NCBI RefSeq assembly: GCF_000426045.1
Contig: NZ_AUEP01000019.1
Coordinates: forward strand, 1 to 64,000
Direction: 5' to 3'
Source of the DNA: Marmoricola sp. URHB0036
GTDB taxonomy: Bacteria > Actinomycetota > Actinomycetes > Propionibacteriales > Nocardioidaceae
DNA: 64,000 bases
In this document: positions 43,208 through 53,241 of the stretch, one piece after another
How positions within the stretch are numbered: the first letter of the stretch is position 1
Layout: each line of letters starts with the position of its first letter
Program-made: the position numbers and the translations under genes
Notes under the pieces: generated by a model
Seen by the model: the letters and a program-made list of their open reading frames with translations, nothing else
Databases searched by the model: none
Told to the model about the DNA's origin: nothing

Positions 43208-44083
43208 TCAACCCGGTAGGGCGTACCGATCGCCGGCGGTCTCCACGAGGAGACCGTCGGCGATCAGGCTTTTCAGGGCACGTTCGCGCTGCACCGGCTC
43301 GCTCCAGGCCGCCTCCAGCCGGTCGCGGGAGACCGAGCCTTCTGCGTCCCGGAGCACGGCCATCAGCCGTCCCCGGACCATCCGGTCGGTGCCGGCCCAG
43401 GCCTGGCCGCGCCGGGGCGGTCCGTCGTACGCCGGTCGACCGGACGTGTTCCAGGCGCACTGGTCCTGGATCGGGCACTGCGGACAGGACGGGTTGGCGG
43501 CAGTGCACACGAGGGCGCCGAGCTCCATCACCGCGACCGCCCAGGTGGCCGGTTGCTCCTCGGGCACGAGCGACTCGGCGAGGACCCGCTCGGCCTTCGT
43601 GACCGCTGGGGCGGGGAACTCCCCGCCGGCGACGGCACGAGCGAAGACGCGGCGGACGTTGGTGTCCAGCACCGCGTGACGGCCCCCGAACGCGAACGAG
43701 GCGATGGCGCTCGCCGTGTAGTCGCCGACCCCGGGCAGTGCGATCAGGTCGTCGTACGACGCCGGCACCTCGCCGGCGTGCCGCTCGACGATCGCCAGTG
43801 CGGCAGCGTGCAGTCGGAGTGCCCGCCGCGGGTACCCGAGCCTTCCCCACGCGCGCACCGCCTCGCCGCTCGGCGACCCGGCCAGCGCGGCCGGCGTCGG
43901 CCAGGTCGACATCCAGCTCTCGAAGACGGGCAGCACCCGTGCGACCGGGGTCTGCTGGAGCATGAACTCCGAGACCATCACCGCCCACGGCGTGGCCCCG
44001 GGACCCCGCCAGGGAAGGTCGCGGGCGTGCTCGTCGTACCACCGCAGGATCGGCTCGTGCAGGTCGCTCATGTCGTCGCCCAT
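43208..44083 (-). CDS. mutY: A/G-specific adenine glycosylase
   Basis: Removes adenine opposite 8-oxoguanine. The HhH-GPD fold is clear: VMVSEFMLQQTPVARVLP, ALPGVGDYTASAIASFAF with the catalytic Asp in VLDTNVRRVFAR. The 4Fe-4S loop has Cys-6-Cys-2-Cys-5-Cys spacing in the CTAANPSCPQCPIQDQC segment. At 291 residues it lacks the C-terminal NUDIX-like 8-oxoG recognition domain of long MutY proteins and ends in a short winged-helix-like part. ATG at 44083 or 44071 are both possible starts. Confidence 0.92.
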   Translation of the reverse strand: MGDDMSDLHEPILRWYDEHARDLPWRGPGATPWAVMVSEFMLQQTPVARVLPVFESWMSTWPTPAALAGSPSGEAVRAWGRLGYPRRALRLHAAALAIVERHAGEVPASYDDLIALPGVGDYTASAIASFAFGGRHAVLDTNVRRVFARAVAGGEFPAPAVTKAERVLAESLVPEEQPATWAVAVMELGALVCTAANPSCPQCPIQDQCAWNTSGRPAYDGPPRRGQAWAGTDRMVRGRLMAVLRDAEGSVSRDRLEAAWSEPVQRERALKSLIADGLLVETAGDRYALPG

Positions 44084-44161
44084 CAAACATGACCGGGTGA
44101 GGCAGGGTGCGCCCGGCGTTGCACCACCGATCGGCACCGATGCCTCACTACCGTGGCGCGC

Positions 44162-44977
44162 ATGGGCTCTGTACGGCATCCGCGTGGTCGGCTGCCCCAG
44201 CGCGTCTACTGGGTCCGCCGAGGTCTCGTGCTCGGCGTCGCGCTCCTGCTGGTCTTCGGGATCGGCAAGCTGTTGGGCGGAAACGGTCAGGATCCCGCCG
44301 GCTCCGGCGTCGAGGCCAGCACCGCTGCCCAGCAGGGCCAGCCCTCGTCGTCTGCGCCCACGGTCGGCCCGGTGGCGCCCTCGACCAGTCCGGGCACCAC
44401 CAAGGCCTCCAAGGGACCGCTGCTGCCGCCGAGCGGTGAGTGCCAGGACGACGAGGTGAGCGTGCTGCCGTCCGTCCCGCGGGCATGGGGAGCGGGCGAC
44501 ATCACCATCCGGCTGGGCCTGCAGGGGATCCAGCCGGCCTGCACCTTCAAGGTCTCGCCGGAGAGCGTGGTCGTGAAGATCACCAGTGGCAGCGACCGGA
44601 TCTGGTCGAGCCAGGACTGCCCCGACTCCATCAAGCCGGCCGACGTGGTGGTGCGCAACGGCGTCCCGACGTACGTCAACGTCGTGTGGAACGGACGACG
44701 CTCCGACGACACCTGCAGCCGGACCGCCCCCTGGGCCAACGCCGGCTACTACCACGCCTTCGCGGCGGTGCTCGGCTCGACGCCGACCGACACCCAGTTC
44801 GAGGTGACCCGGGCGCCGACGCACGTCATCACCAAGACGGCCAAGCCGAAGCCGAGCCGGTCGCCCTCGGCCAACACCTCGTCGGCGCCGAAGTCGAAGG
44901 CCACGTCCACGCCGAGCTCAACCGTCGCCGGCAAGGGCTCGAAGTGTGGCGGCGACAATGCCGCCGGGAGCTGCTAG
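44162..44977 (+). CDS. Membrane-anchored secreted protein of unknown function
   Basis: A 271-residue protein with a basic N-terminus, one hydrophobic segment (about 20-37) acting as signal anchor, a Ser/Thr/Pro-rich linker and a compact extracellular domain (about 95-215). That domain contains four cysteines, suggesting disulfides ([27 protein letters not shown]). A Lys/Ser/Pro-rich, low-complexity tail follows. An in-frame GTG three codons earlier is an alternative start. Its stop overlaps the end of convergent disA. Proteins of this design occur across Nocardioides; no activity is known. Confidence 0.75.
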   Translation: MGSVRHPRGRLPQRVYWVRRGLVLGVALLLVFGIGKLLGGNGQDPAGSGVEASTAAQQGQPSSSAPTVGPVAPSTSPGTTKASKGPLLPPSGECQDDEVSVLPSVPRAWGAGDITIRLGLQGIQPACTFKVSPESVVVKITSGSDRIWSSQDCPDSIKPADVVVRNGVPTYVNVVWNGRRSDDTCSRTAPWANAGYYHAFAAVLGSTPTDTQFEVTRAPTHVITKTAKPKPSRSPSANTSSAPKSKATSTPSSTVAGKGSKCGGDNAAGSC

Positions 44978-46053
44978 ACGTAGCGCTCGAGGATGCTGGA
45001 CTCGGCGAGGCGGGAGAGTCCTTCGCGGACGCTGCGGGCGCGCAGCTCCCCGACGCCGTCGACCATCTGGAGGTCCTCGACGCTCGCCGACAGCAGCTTC
45101 TGGAGGGTCTCGAAGTGGTCCACCAGGCGGTCGACGACGGCCGTCGGCAGCCGGGGGACCTTCGCCAGCAGGCGGTAGCCGCGGGGCGTGACCGCGCCGT
45201 CGAGGTGTTCGCCCTGGCCCAGGCCGAGGGCGCGGGCGACGCAGGCGATGTCGACGAGGTCGGCGGGCGAGAGTGCCTCGAGCTCGGCGAGGACCTCCTC
45301 GGCCGGTTTCGTACGACGGCCACCGGACTGGTAGTCGCGCACCACCAGGCTCCGCTCGGCCTCGACCCCGGTGACCAGCTCCTCGAGCTGGAGGGAGAGC
45401 AGGCGACCGTCGGAGCCGAGCTCGTTGACGTAGTCGTCGATCTCGCGGGCGATCCGGCTGACCATCTCCAGGCGCTGGGCCACCACAGCGACGTCGCGGA
45501 CGGTGACGAGGTCCTCGATCTCGAGGGCCGACAGGGTGCTGGAGACCTCGTCGAGGCGCACCTTGTAGCGCTCGAGCGTCGCCAGGGCCTGGTTGGCTCG
45601 GGCCAGGATGGATCCGGAGTCCTCGAGGACGTAGCGGATCCCGCCGACGTAGATCGCGATGATCTGCATCGACTGCGACACCGAGATGACCGGCGCACCG
45701 GTCTGCTTGGCCACCCGATCGGCCGTGCGGTGACGGGTGCCTGTCTCCTCCGAGGGGATGGTGTGGTCGGGCATCAGGTGCACGTTGGCCCGGTGGATGC
45801 GGGAGATGTCGCGGTCGAGGACGAGGGCGCCGTCCATCTTGGCCAGCTCGCGCAGCGCGGTGGGCGTGAAGGGGACGTCGAGGGTGAAGCCGCCGGTGAG
45901 GATTCCTTCGACGGCGGCGTCGTGGCCCAGCACGATCAGGGCGCCGGTGCGGCCGCGGAGGATGCGTTCGAGCCCGTCACGCAGCGAGGTGCCGGGGGCG
46001 ATGACGGCCAGTGTCGCCCGGAGGCGGGTTGCGTCGTCGTCGGGGGAAGCCAC
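44974..46053 (-). CDS. disA: DNA integrity scanning protein, diadenylate cyclase
   Basis: Makes c-di-AMP from two ATP and scans DNA for damage. In 359 residues the DAC domain has the DGA motif (74-76, KMDGALVLD) and the RHR motif (107-109, GTRHRTADR). An interdomain spine and a C-terminal helix-hairpin-helix DNA-binding domain ([16 protein letters not shown]) follow. It lies 9 bp downstream of radA on the same strand. RadA is a known inhibitor of DisA activity in Bacillus and mycobacteria. Confidence 0.96.
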   Translation of the reverse strand: MASPDDDATRLRATLAVIAPGTSLRDGLERILRGRTGALIVLGHDAAVEGILTGGFTLDVPFTPTALRELAKMDGALVLDRDISRIHRANVHLMPDHTIPSEETGTRHRTADRVAKQTGAPVISVSQSMQIIAIYVGGIRYVLEDSGSILARANQALATLERYKVRLDEVSSTLSALEIEDLVTVRDVAVVAQRLEMVSRIAREIDDYVNELGSDGRLLSLQLEELVTGVEAERSLVVRDYQSGGRRTKPAEEVLAELEALSPADLVDIACVARALGLGQGEHLDGAVTPRGYRLLAKVPRLPTAVVDRLVDHFETLQKLLSASVEDLQMVDGVGELRARSVREGLSRLAESSILERYV

Positions 46054-46062
46054 GTGCAGAGT

Positions 46063-47472
46063 CTAGGGGAGTGCCTCGGTCGCACTGTCACCCTTTTCCA
46101 ACCCCAGCAGGCTCAGTGCTCGCGCGATGTTGTCCACGTCGACCACCCGCATGCCGTCGAGCACCCTGCTGTTGCCGGCGCTCTCGGGGGTGACCGCGGG
46201 CACCAGGGCCGACCGGAAGCCCATCCGTCCGGCCTCGGCCAGCCGCACGCCCATGTCGCGGGCGCGGCGGAGCTCACCGGACAGCCCGAGCTCGCCGACC
46301 GCGACCACGTTGCGGGCCAACGGCCGCCCCAGCCACGCCGAGGCGATGGCCAGCGCGATGGCGACGTCGTTGCTCGGCTCGGTCAGCCGGGCGCCGCCGA
46401 CGCTGGAGACGAACACGTCGAAGCTGTGCAGCCGGATGCCGGCGTGCTGCTGGAGCACGGCCAGGATCATCGCCACGCGCGCCGAGTCGACACCCGACGT
46501 CGTACGCCGCGGTCGCTCGCCGGCGCTGTGGGTGACCAGCGCCTGCACCTCGCTGAGCAGGGGCCGACGACCCTCGAGGGCGACGGCCACGCAGGTGCCG
46601 GGGACCGGCCCGTGGCGGGTGTCGAGGAACAGGCCCGTCGGGTCGGTGATCGCCTCGATGCCCTCGGCCGAGAGGTCGAAGCAGCCGACCTCGTCGACCG
46701 GGCCGTAGCGGTTCTTCATGGCGCGCACCATGCGCAGCCGGGAGGTGCGTTCGCCCTCGAAGTGGAGGACGACGTCGACGAGGTGCTCGAGCACGCGCGG
46801 GCCCGCGATGGTGCCGTCCTTGGTGACGTGGCCGATGATCACGAGCGTGATGTTGCGCAGCTTGGCCATCCGGATCAGGGCTGCGGAGACCTCCTTGACC
46901 TGGGTGACCCCGCCGGGGACCCCGTCGACGTCGCCGGCGCTGATCGTCTGCACCGAGTCGATGACGAGCAAGGTGGGCTTGACCTCCTCGACGTGACCGA
47001 GGACGGCCCCGAGGTCGGTCTCGGCGGCGAGGTAGAGCTCGTCCTGGATGCCGCCGGTGCGGTCGGCGCGCATCCGCACCTGGGCGGCGGACTCCTCGCC
47101 CGTCACGTAGAGCACCCGGTGGCGCAGCCGGGCGGTCTGCGCGGCCACCTCGAGCAGCAGCGTGGACTTGCCGACCCCGGGCTCGCCGGCGATGAGGATG
47201 GCAGCGCCCGGGACGAGGCCTCCGCCGAGCACCCGGTCGAGCTCGGGCACACCGCTGGTGCGGGCCAGGGAGTCCTCGATCGGCACCTCGCCGATCGGGC
47301 GTGCCGGCGCGGTGACCGGGCCGGCCTGCACCCGGCTCTTCGCGGCCGCACGCTCGACGACCGTGCCCCAGGACTGGCACTCGCCGCAGCGCCCGACCCA
47401 CTTGCCGGTCTCCCAGCCGCACTCGCTGCAGTGATAGCTGGGTCGGGGAGCCTTCGCGGTCGCTTTCGCCAT
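46063..47472 (-). CDS. radA: DNA repair protein RadA (Sms)
   Basis: A RecA-like branch-migration helicase for recombinational repair. The 469-residue protein has an N-terminal four-Cys zinc finger (CSECG and CGEC, Cys15/18/29/32), Walker A GEPGVGKST, the RadA-specific KNRYG motif and a C-terminal Lon-like domain. In that domain the protease catalytic residues are not conserved. It is the first gene of the leftward radA-disA unit and divergent from a LacI gene (103-bp gap). Confidence 0.96.
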   Translation of the reverse strand: MAKATAKAPRPSYHCSECGWETGKWVGRCGECQSWGTVVERAAAKSRVQAGPVTAPARPIGEVPIEDSLARTSGVPELDRVLGGGLVPGAAILIAGEPGVGKSTLLLEVAAQTARLRHRVLYVTGEESAAQVRMRADRTGGIQDELYLAAETDLGAVLGHVEEVKPTLLVIDSVQTISAGDVDGVPGGVTQVKEVSAALIRMAKLRNITLVIIGHVTKDGTIAGPRVLEHLVDVVLHFEGERTSRLRMVRAMKNRYGPVDEVGCFDLSAEGIEAITDPTGLFLDTRHGPVPGTCVAVALEGRRPLLSEVQALVTHSAGERPRRTTSGVDSARVAMILAVLQQHAGIRLHSFDVFVSSVGGARLTEPSNDVAIALAIASAWLGRPLARNVVAVGELGLSGELRRARDMGVRLAEAGRMGFRSALVPAVTPESAGNSRVLDGMRVVDVDNIARALSLLGLEKGDSATEALP

Positions 47473-47575
47473 GGCCGCACGCTAGGCGAGTGGACCGACA
47501 CTTCCGGGGTACGACGTGCCTGCGGGAACCGCTCCCGTCTAGGATTGGAACGATCAAGAGCCCTGGGGGAGACGC

Positions 47576-48658
47576 ATGACCCAGCCGACGAGCCGCCCGG
47601 AGAGTCGGACGGAGGCACCGCGCGGACGCCACCTGTCCGCGCCGCCGACGCCGCCGACCCTCGCGACGGTGGCCGACGAGGCCGGTGTCTCCCGACAGAC
47701 CGTCTCCAACGCCCTGAACAACCCCGAGCTGCTGCGGCCGGAGACGTTGGTCCGCGTGCAGTCGGTCATCGAACGCCTCGGCTACTCGCCCAACCGGGCT
47801 GCCCGGCAGCTGCGCACCCGCTCGTCCCACCTGATCGGGCTGCGCTTCGAGCCGGCGCAGGAGGGCACCAGCAACGCGCTGATGGACCGGTTCCTGCACA
47901 GCCTCACCGAGGCGGCCTCACGCACCGGACACCACGTGCTGCTGTTCTCGGGGGACTCCAAGGACCCGCTCGACGGGTACGACGACCTGCTGCGCTCCAC
48001 CGCCGTGGACGCCTTCGTTGTCACCGACACCTACGCCGGCACACCGCAGGCCGGCTTCCTGCGCGAGCGGGGTGCTCCCTTCGTGGCCTTCGGACGGCCC
48101 TGGGACGAGCCCGGCGCCGACCACGCCTGGACCGACGTCGACGGCGCCCACGGTGCCCGGCTCGCCACCGAGCACCTCCTCGAGCAGGGTCACCGACGGA
48201 TCGCCTGGCTGGGCTGGGAGAAGACCTCGCGCATCGGTGAAGACCGGCGCAGCGGCTGGCAGGGCGGGATGCAGGCCGCCGGTCAGGACACGCGCGGTCT
48301 CGGCGTACGCATCACCGACAACGTCGACGCCGCGCGGCTCGCCGCTCACGAGCTGCTGGAGGACCCGTCGGTCACCGGTTTTGCCTGCGCGAGCGACACG
48401 CTCGCGATCGGCGTGCTCCACGCCTGTGCGGAGCGCGGGCTGCGTCCCGGTCGTGACATCGGCGTCGTCGGCTTCGACGACTCGCTGGCCGCTCAGGTCA
48501 CCTGGCCGGGGCTCTCCTCGGTGCGTCAGCCGCTCGAGGAGGTCGCGGTCGAGCTGGTGCGCATCCTGCACCTCGTGCTCGCCCACAAGCCGATAGGCGA
48601 CAAGGGCCGGATGCTGCGACCGTCGCTCGTCGTACGCCCCTCGAGCCTCAGGTCGTAG
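47576..48658 (+). CDS. LacI-family transcriptional regulator
   Basis: A 360-residue regulator: helix-turn-helix TLATVADEAGVSRQTVSNAL with the hinge helix (NRAARQLRTR), then a periplasmic-binding-protein-like effector domain (LIGLRFEPA, GFACASDTLAIGVLHAC, VVGFDDSLAA). Such proteins respond to sugars, but no sugar operon adjoins it. It may act on genes elsewhere, or only on itself. A possible -10 TAGGAT lies at 47540-47545 and GGGGGAGA is the ribosome site. Confidence 0.92.
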   Translation: MTQPTSRPESRTEAPRGRHLSAPPTPPTLATVADEAGVSRQTVSNALNNPELLRPETLVRVQSVIERLGYSPNRAARQLRTRSSHLIGLRFEPAQEGTSNALMDRFLHSLTEAASRTGHHVLLFSGDSKDPLDGYDDLLRSTAVDAFVVTDTYAGTPQAGFLRERGAPFVAFGRPWDEPGADHAWTDVDGAHGARLATEHLLEQGHRRIAWLGWEKTSRIGEDRRSGWQGGMQAAGQDTRGLGVRITDNVDAARLAAHELLEDPSVTGFACASDTLAIGVLHACAERGLRPGRDIGVVGFDDSLAAQVTWPGLSSVRQPLEEVAVELVRILHLVLAHKPIGDKGRMLRPSLVVRPSSLRS

Positions 48659-49363
48659 TCACCACACCCGGGTCCACACGTTGACCGCGTAGTCGACCGA
48701 GGTGCCCTCGTGGCCAGCGAGGATCTCCTCGGCCACGGCCTCCGCGAACTCGATGCGTACGACGGACTCGAGATCCTCGCGCGAGTCGAAGGTCCACGCC
48801 ATGTCGACGCCGTGCCGCTCCCATCCCTGGTCGGCCCAGAACGCCGCCGTCTCGACGTAGTCGACCTGGGGATAGCCCAGCCGGAACCACTGGCCGAACG
48901 TCGACCGGCTCGGGTCGTTGTCGATCACGAAGCCGCGCGAGCCCGGACGCATCACCCGGTCGAGCTCGGCCAGGCCAGGCTCGCACCCCGGTCCGAAGAA
49001 GTAGGCCCAGCGCGCGTGCATCACGTCCACCGACTCGTCGGGGAGCGGCAGGGCCTCGGCCGAGCCGTGCACGACGGTGGCGTTGGGCACCCGGCGGATC
49101 CGACGCCTGGCGATCGCGGCCAGGTCGCCGTGCGGTTCGATCCCGATGACAGTGCCGGCCCTAGCCGCGAAGGCGGGGAGGTGGAAGCCGGTGCCGCAGC
49201 CGATGTCGAGCAGGTCGCGACCCTCCCACGGTGCGAGGCGCTGCATCAGCGAGGTGATCGCACCTGCGCGGTCGACGGCGCGGTTCTCGACCTCGTAGAC
49301 CTGCGGGTGGTTCCAGATGTTCGGGCTCGGGATGGCTCCCGGAGCCAGGTCGGGGTCGGCCAC
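48659..49363 (-). CDS. Class I SAM-dependent methyltransferase
   Basis: A 234-residue protein with motif I LLDIGCGTGFHLPAFA, the acidic motif II VIGIEPHGD and the later motif SAEALPLPDESVDVMHARWA. The fold fits small-molecule C- or O-methyltransferases (Methyltransf_11 type). The GTG start lies 6 bp after the VOC-type gene, so the two are likely cotranscribed. The substrate is unknown. Confidence 0.88.
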   Translation of the reverse strand: MADPDLAPGAIPSPNIWNHPQVYEVENRAVDRAGAITSLMQRLAPWEGRDLLDIGCGTGFHLPAFAARAGTVIGIEPHGDLAAIARRRIRRVPNATVVHGSAEALPLPDESVDVMHARWAYFFGPGCEPGLAELDRVMRPGSRGFVIDNDPSRSTFGQWFRLGYPQVDYVETAAFWADQGWERHGVDMAWTFDSREDLESVVRIEFAEAVAEEILAGHEGTSVDYAVNVWTRVW

Positions 49364-49369
49364 CCCGGA

Positions 49370-50008
49370 TCAGATGCGGACGAGCCCGTTGGGGGTCTGG
49401 AACTGGGCGGCCACGATCCCGGGGGTGCCGTTGGGGGCGACCCACTCGACCTTCACGGCCTCGAGGGGCGCGTCGACCGACTGGCCGAGCCACTCCGAGA
49501 CGCGGGCGGGGTCGCCGGCGATCTCGAGGCACTCCAACGACACGCTGCCGGTGGCGCCGGTGCTCGGGTGCAACGACGCATCGACGTCCCACTCGATGAA
49601 GAACGGCAGCTGCGGGTCGGCCTGGAGTCCCCGCACTCCCAGCTGCTTCCAGAGCAGCTCGGTGCCGTCGGGCCGGTGCCGGTTGCCGTTCACGGCCTCG
49701 CGGCCGAGCCGGGCCTCGTGGGGCCGGATGTCGTCGACAGCCACGGCCCAGCCCAGCCAACCGCCGCCGAGCTCGGAGCGAGCGCGGACGGCCTGGCCGA
49801 AGGGCGCCTTGTCGGACGCGGGGTGGTCGAGGACCTCGACGACCTCGAAGTAGGTGTTGTCAGTCAGCGGGAGAATGGCGTTGCGGGTGCCGAACCGTGG
49901 GTGGATGCCTCCGGTCACGAACTGCTCGCCGAGCAGTGGCGCGAGTCGGGAGGTCGTACCCACCAGCCCTCCGGGCCCGGCCGCAAACACGATGTGGTCG
50001 AGACGCAT
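49370..50008 (-). CDS. VOC/glyoxalase-like domain protein
   Basis: A 212-residue protein with two beta-alpha-beta-beta-beta repeats of the vicinal oxygen chelate type (MRLDHIVFAAGPGGL, FGTRNAILPLTDNTYFEVVE). The first has His4 and Glu near 57 as possible metal ligands. The second repeat is less clear. It could be a dioxygenase, a glyoxalase or a binding protein; context (a downstream methyltransferase) does not decide. Confidence 0.82.
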   Translation of the reverse strand: MRLDHIVFAAGPGGLVGTTSRLAPLLGEQFVTGGIHPRFGTRNAILPLTDNTYFEVVEVLDHPASDKAPFGQAVRARSELGGGWLGWAVAVDDIRPHEARLGREAVNGNRHRPDGTELLWKQLGVRGLQADPQLPFFIEWDVDASLHPSTGATGSVSLECLEIAGDPARVSEWLGQSVDAPLEAVKVEWVAPNGTPGIVAAQFQTPNGLVRI

Positions 50009-50051
50009 GGTTGATTCTCACCCGGCGCGGATATGCGTCGGACACCGGGGG

Positions 50052-50819
50052 TCAGGACGTCGTCGACGCGGGGTGCAGCGCGAGGGCCGAACGCGAGCGC
50101 AGATGGGCCTCGCACCGGGCGGCCAGTACGTCGTACCCGGCCTGTCCCATCAGCGCGATCAGCTCGGTGGCGCTGGACTGGTAGACGGGCTCGGCGCCGA
50201 CGTGCGCCTCGGTGTTGCCCGAGCAGTACCAGTCGAGGTCGTGCCCGCCGGGACCCCAGCCACGACGGTCGTACTCGCCGATCGAGACCTCGGTGTAGGT
50301 GGTCCCGTCCGGGCGCTCGACGTCGCGGAAGGTACGACGCAGCGGGAGCTGCCAGCACACGTCCGGCTTGGTCTCGACGAAGTGCACGCCCTCGCGCAGG
50401 GCCAGCCCGTGCAGGGCGCACCCGTACCCGCCAGGGAACTCACGCGAGTTGTGGAAGATGCAGGCTCCCTTGACGACCCGGGTCTTGCGCTCGCCCTCGT
50501 CGTCGGTCTCGGTCCAGCCCTTGCGGGTCACCTTGCCGCGCTTGCCGATGGCCGCGGGGCGGTTCTCCCAGCCCTCGTCGTCGAGGCGGTCGACCCACTC
50601 GGCGACCCGCTCCTCGTCGTCCTTGTCGGAGAAGTGCGCGCCGAGGGTGCAGCAGCCGGCCTCCGGTGCGTCGGCGTAGATGCCGGGGCAGCCGTTGCCG
50701 AAGATGCACGTCCAGTTGGAGGTCAGCCAGGTCAGGTCGCAGCGGAACACCTGATCGGAGTCAGCTGGGTCCTGGAACTCGATCCAGGCACGGGGAAAGA
50801 CGAGATCGACCTCTGGCAC
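50052..50819 (-). CDS. Cysteine-rich DUF3109-like protein
   Basis: A 255-residue protein with a Cys-rich pattern: [44 protein letters not shown] and [10 protein letters not shown]. The spacing suggests an iron-sulfur or zinc site as proposed for DUF3109 proteins. The GTG start at 50819 follows from where conservation begins; upstream codons overlap the promoter of ppx. It is divergent from ppx. Function is unknown. Confidence 0.72.
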   Translation of the reverse strand: MPEVDLVFPRAWIEFQDPADSDQVFRCDLTWLTSNWTCIFGNGCPGIYADAPEAGCCTLGAHFSDKDDEERVAEWVDRLDDEGWENRPAAIGKRGKVTRKGWTETDDEGERKTRVVKGACIFHNSREFPGGYGCALHGLALREGVHFVETKPDVCWQLPLRRTFRDVERPDGTTYTEVSIGEYDRRGWGPGGHDLDWYCSGNTEAHVGAEPVYQSSATELIALMGQAGYDVLAARCEAHLRSRSALALHPASTTS

Positions 50820-50871
50820 GACGGGAACCCTATCCCCGGCAGGGAAACGATCGGCCCGATACCGTGGGGGC

Positions 50872-51807
50872 ATGCGCCTCGGTGTGCTCGACATCGGCTC
50901 CAACACGGGGCATCTGCTCGTGGTGGACGCCTACCGAGGCGCGGCCCCCCTGCCGGCCTCCTCCTACAAGGAGGAGCTGCGCCTGGCCGAGCACCTCGAG
51001 AAGGACGGCGACGTCAGTCAGCGCGGCATCGACGCGCTCACCGAGTTCGTGGGCAACGCCCTCGACCTGGCCGAGGACAAGGGCTGCGAGGAGATCTACT
51101 CCTTCGCCACCTCTGCGGTCCGCGACGCCGGCAACTGCGACGAGGTGCTCGCCCACGTGGAGGAGCGCACCGGTGTCCAGATCAAGGTGCTGCCCGGCGA
51201 GGACGAGGCGCGCCTGACCTTCCTCGCCGTACGCCGCTGGTTCGGCTGGTCCTCGGGACGGCTGGCCGTCTTCGACATCGGCGGTGGCTCCCTCGAGGTC
51301 GCCGGCGGCAGCGCCGAGTCGCCGGACGTCGCCTGGTCTCTGCCCCTGGGCGCCGGGAGGCTGACGCGCGAGCACTTCGCCGACGGGCCGCTCGGTGAGA
51401 AGCAGATGCGCAAGCTGCGCAAGCAGATCCGCACCGAGATCGCCCACGACGCCGGCACCCTGCTGCGTGGCGGCGCTCCCGACCACGCAGTGGCGACCTC
51501 GAAGACCTTCCGTTCGCTGGCCCGGATCTGCGGAGCCGCGCCTTCCAGCGAGGGACTGTTCGTACGCCGCATCCTGACTGCCGCCGACCTCGGGGAGTGG
51601 ATCCCCAAGCTCGTCGAGATGAGCCGCGAGGAGATCGGTGAGCTGCCCGGGGTCTCGGCCGGTCGGGCCCACCAGGTCGTCGCCGGGGCGCTCGTCGCGG
51701 CCGCCGTGATGGATGTCTTCGACCTGCCGGAACTCGAGATCTGCCCGTGGGCGCTGCGCGAAGGCGTGATCCTCGACCGCCTCGACCAGCTCAGCGCGCA
51801 CGGCTGA
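50872..51807 (+). CDS. ppx: Exopolyphosphatase / guanosine pentaphosphatase family protein
   Basis: A 311-residue member of the Ppx/GppA family, matching the length of mycobacterial Ppx1 (Rv0496). Motifs are [14 protein letters not shown] (phosphate 1), [25 protein letters not shown] and [13 protein letters not shown]. It removes terminal phosphates from polyphosphate. It is followed by a sugar isomerase gene, as in mycobacteria (Rv0496-Rv0498). Confidence 0.92.
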   Translation: MRLGVLDIGSNTGHLLVVDAYRGAAPLPASSYKEELRLAEHLEKDGDVSQRGIDALTEFVGNALDLAEDKGCEEIYSFATSAVRDAGNCDEVLAHVEERTGVQIKVLPGEDEARLTFLAVRRWFGWSSGRLAVFDIGGGSLEVAGGSAESPDVAWSLPLGAGRLTREHFADGPLGEKQMRKLRKQIRTEIAHDAGTLLRGGAPDHAVATSKTFRSLARICGAAPSSEGLFVRRILTAADLGEWIPKLVEMSREEIGELPGVSAGRAHQVVAGALVAAAVMDVFDLPELEICPWALREGVILDRLDQLSAHG

Positions 51808-51821
51808 GGGGGCGGTCCTCG

Positions 51822-52613
51822 GTGGCTCCCCAGTTCGCGTTGTCGACCGCCTCGGTCTACCCCGAGACCACCACGCACGCCTTCGACTACGCCGAGCGGC
51901 TCGGCTACGACGCGGTCGAGGTGATGGTCAGCATCGACGTGGTCAGCCAGAGCGTCGAGAAGGTGCGCGCGCTGCGCGACTACCACCAGGTGCCGGTCTG
52001 CGCCGTGCACGCGCCCTGCCTGCTGATCACCCAGCGGGTGTGGGGCACCGACCCGTGGGTGAAGCTCGAGCGGAGCGCCGAGATGGCCAAGGAGCTCGAC
52101 GCCGATGTCGTGGTGGTGCACCCGCCGTTCCGGTGGCAGCGCGACTACGCGACCGGATTCGTCGAGGGGATCGCCGACCTCGAGCGTCGTACGGGCATCG
52201 CCTTCGCGGTCGAGAACATGTATCCCTGGCGAGCGACCTCGCGCCGCGAGATGAAGGTCTACCAACCCGGGTGGGACCCGTCCCAGGAGCAGTACGCCAA
52301 CACCACCATCGACCTGTCCCACGCCGCCACCGCGAAGTCCGACCCGATCGCCATGGCCGAGCGGCTCGGTGACCGGCTGCGACACGTGCACATGACCGAC
52401 GGCAGTGGCTCGCCGAAGGATGAGCACCTCGTGCCCGGCCATGGCAACCAGCCGTGTGGCCGGTTCCTCGAGCTGCTCGCCGGCCGTGGCTTCGAGGGCC
52501 ACATCGTCGTGGAGATCAACACGCGCAAGGCCGGTGACCGCGAGACGCGCGAGGCCGACCTGCTGGAGTCGCTCGCCTTCAGCCGGCTGCACTTCGCCGC
52601 GGCTGGTGCATGA
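51822..52613 (+). CDS. Xylose isomerase-like TIM-barrel sugar phosphate isomerase/epimerase
   Basis: A 263-residue AP_endonuc_2-type TIM barrel: [54 protein letters not shown] and VVEINTR, which supply the His/Glu metal ligands of the family. It corresponds in place to mycobacterial Rv0498. The substrate is unknown. The GTG start is 15 bp after ppx and the stop overlaps the TetR start by 4 bp. Confidence 0.88.
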   Translation: MAPQFALSTASVYPETTTHAFDYAERLGYDAVEVMVSIDVVSQSVEKVRALRDYHQVPVCAVHAPCLLITQRVWGTDPWVKLERSAEMAKELDADVVVVHPPFRWQRDYATGFVEGIADLERRTGIAFAVENMYPWRATSRREMKVYQPGWDPSQEQYANTTIDLSHAATAKSDPIAMAERLGDRLRHVHMTDGSGSPKDEHLVPGHGNQPCGRFLELLAGRGFEGHIVVEINTRKAGDRETREADLLESLAFSRLHFAAAGA

Positions 52614-53200
52614 GCCGGGGGCGCAGGCCGGGTGCTCCGGACACCCGGGCCGAGATCCTGGCGGCGGCGAGGGCGCTCTTCGCCGCGCGGGGCTTCGGCA
52701 ACACCTCGATCCGCGCCATCGCCGCCGACGCCGGCGTCGACTCGTCCCTCGTCCATCACTACTTCGGTACCAAGGACGACCTGTTCATGGCGGCACTGCA
52801 GCTGCCCGTCGACCCGCGCGAGCTGTTGGCCCCGGTGCTGGCGAATGGCCCCGAGGGCGCTGCCGAGGCCATGCTGCGCATCTTCCTCAGCGTCTGGGAC
52901 GACCCCGAGAACCAGCTGGCGTTCCTGGGTCTGTTCCGCAGCGTGCTGGACCCACCCGGGGAGCGGCTGCTCAGCGAGGGCTTCGTCCCGGTCGTGCTCG
53001 GCCCGGTGGGAGTAGCACTCGGCATCGACCACCCCGAGGTGCGCCTGCCCCTGGTGGCGAGCCAGATGATCGGCCTGATCATGTGCCGCTACGTGCTCCG
53101 GATCGAGCCGCTGGCGTCGATGGAGCAGGGGACGCTGGTGGCGGCGTACGGCCCGACGATCCAGCGCTACCTGACCGGAGAGCTGCCGCTCGACCCTTGA
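52610..53200 (+). CDS. TetR-family transcriptional regulator
   Basis: A 196-residue repressor with the helix-turn-helix [40 protein letters not shown] and [12 protein letters not shown], and an all-helical ligand domain. The start is coupled to the isomerase stop (ATGA). It ends 32 bp before the ABC transporter ATPase, whose start codon lies in a palindrome it probably binds. It is likely a local repressor of an exporter responding to the exported compound. Confidence 0.93.
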   Translation: MSRGRRPGAPDTRAEILAAARALFAARGFGNTSIRAIAADAGVDSSLVHHYFGTKDDLFMAALQLPVDPRELLAPVLANGPEGAAEAMLRIFLSVWDDPENQLAFLGLFRSVLDPPGERLLSEGFVPVVLGPVGVALGIDHPEVRLPLVASQMIGLIMCRYVLRIEPLASMEQGTLVAAYGPTIQRYLTGELPLDP

Positions 53201-53223
53201 CGGGCACCGTTCCGGGTCGTTTA

Positions 53224-53241
53224 ATTCATCACATGATGAAT
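53224..53241. promoter_or_regulatory. TetR-type operator over the ABC gene start
   Basis: ATTCATCACATGATGAAT: perfect 8-bp arms around CA, AT-rich in a GC-rich background. It covers the ATG codons at 53233 and 53236. Confidence 0.65.

Noticed and set aside
44440-48240. Long plus-strand open frame spanning disA and radA
   Set aside because: Composition is that of an antisense frame; disA and radA on the minus strand carry full family motifs.
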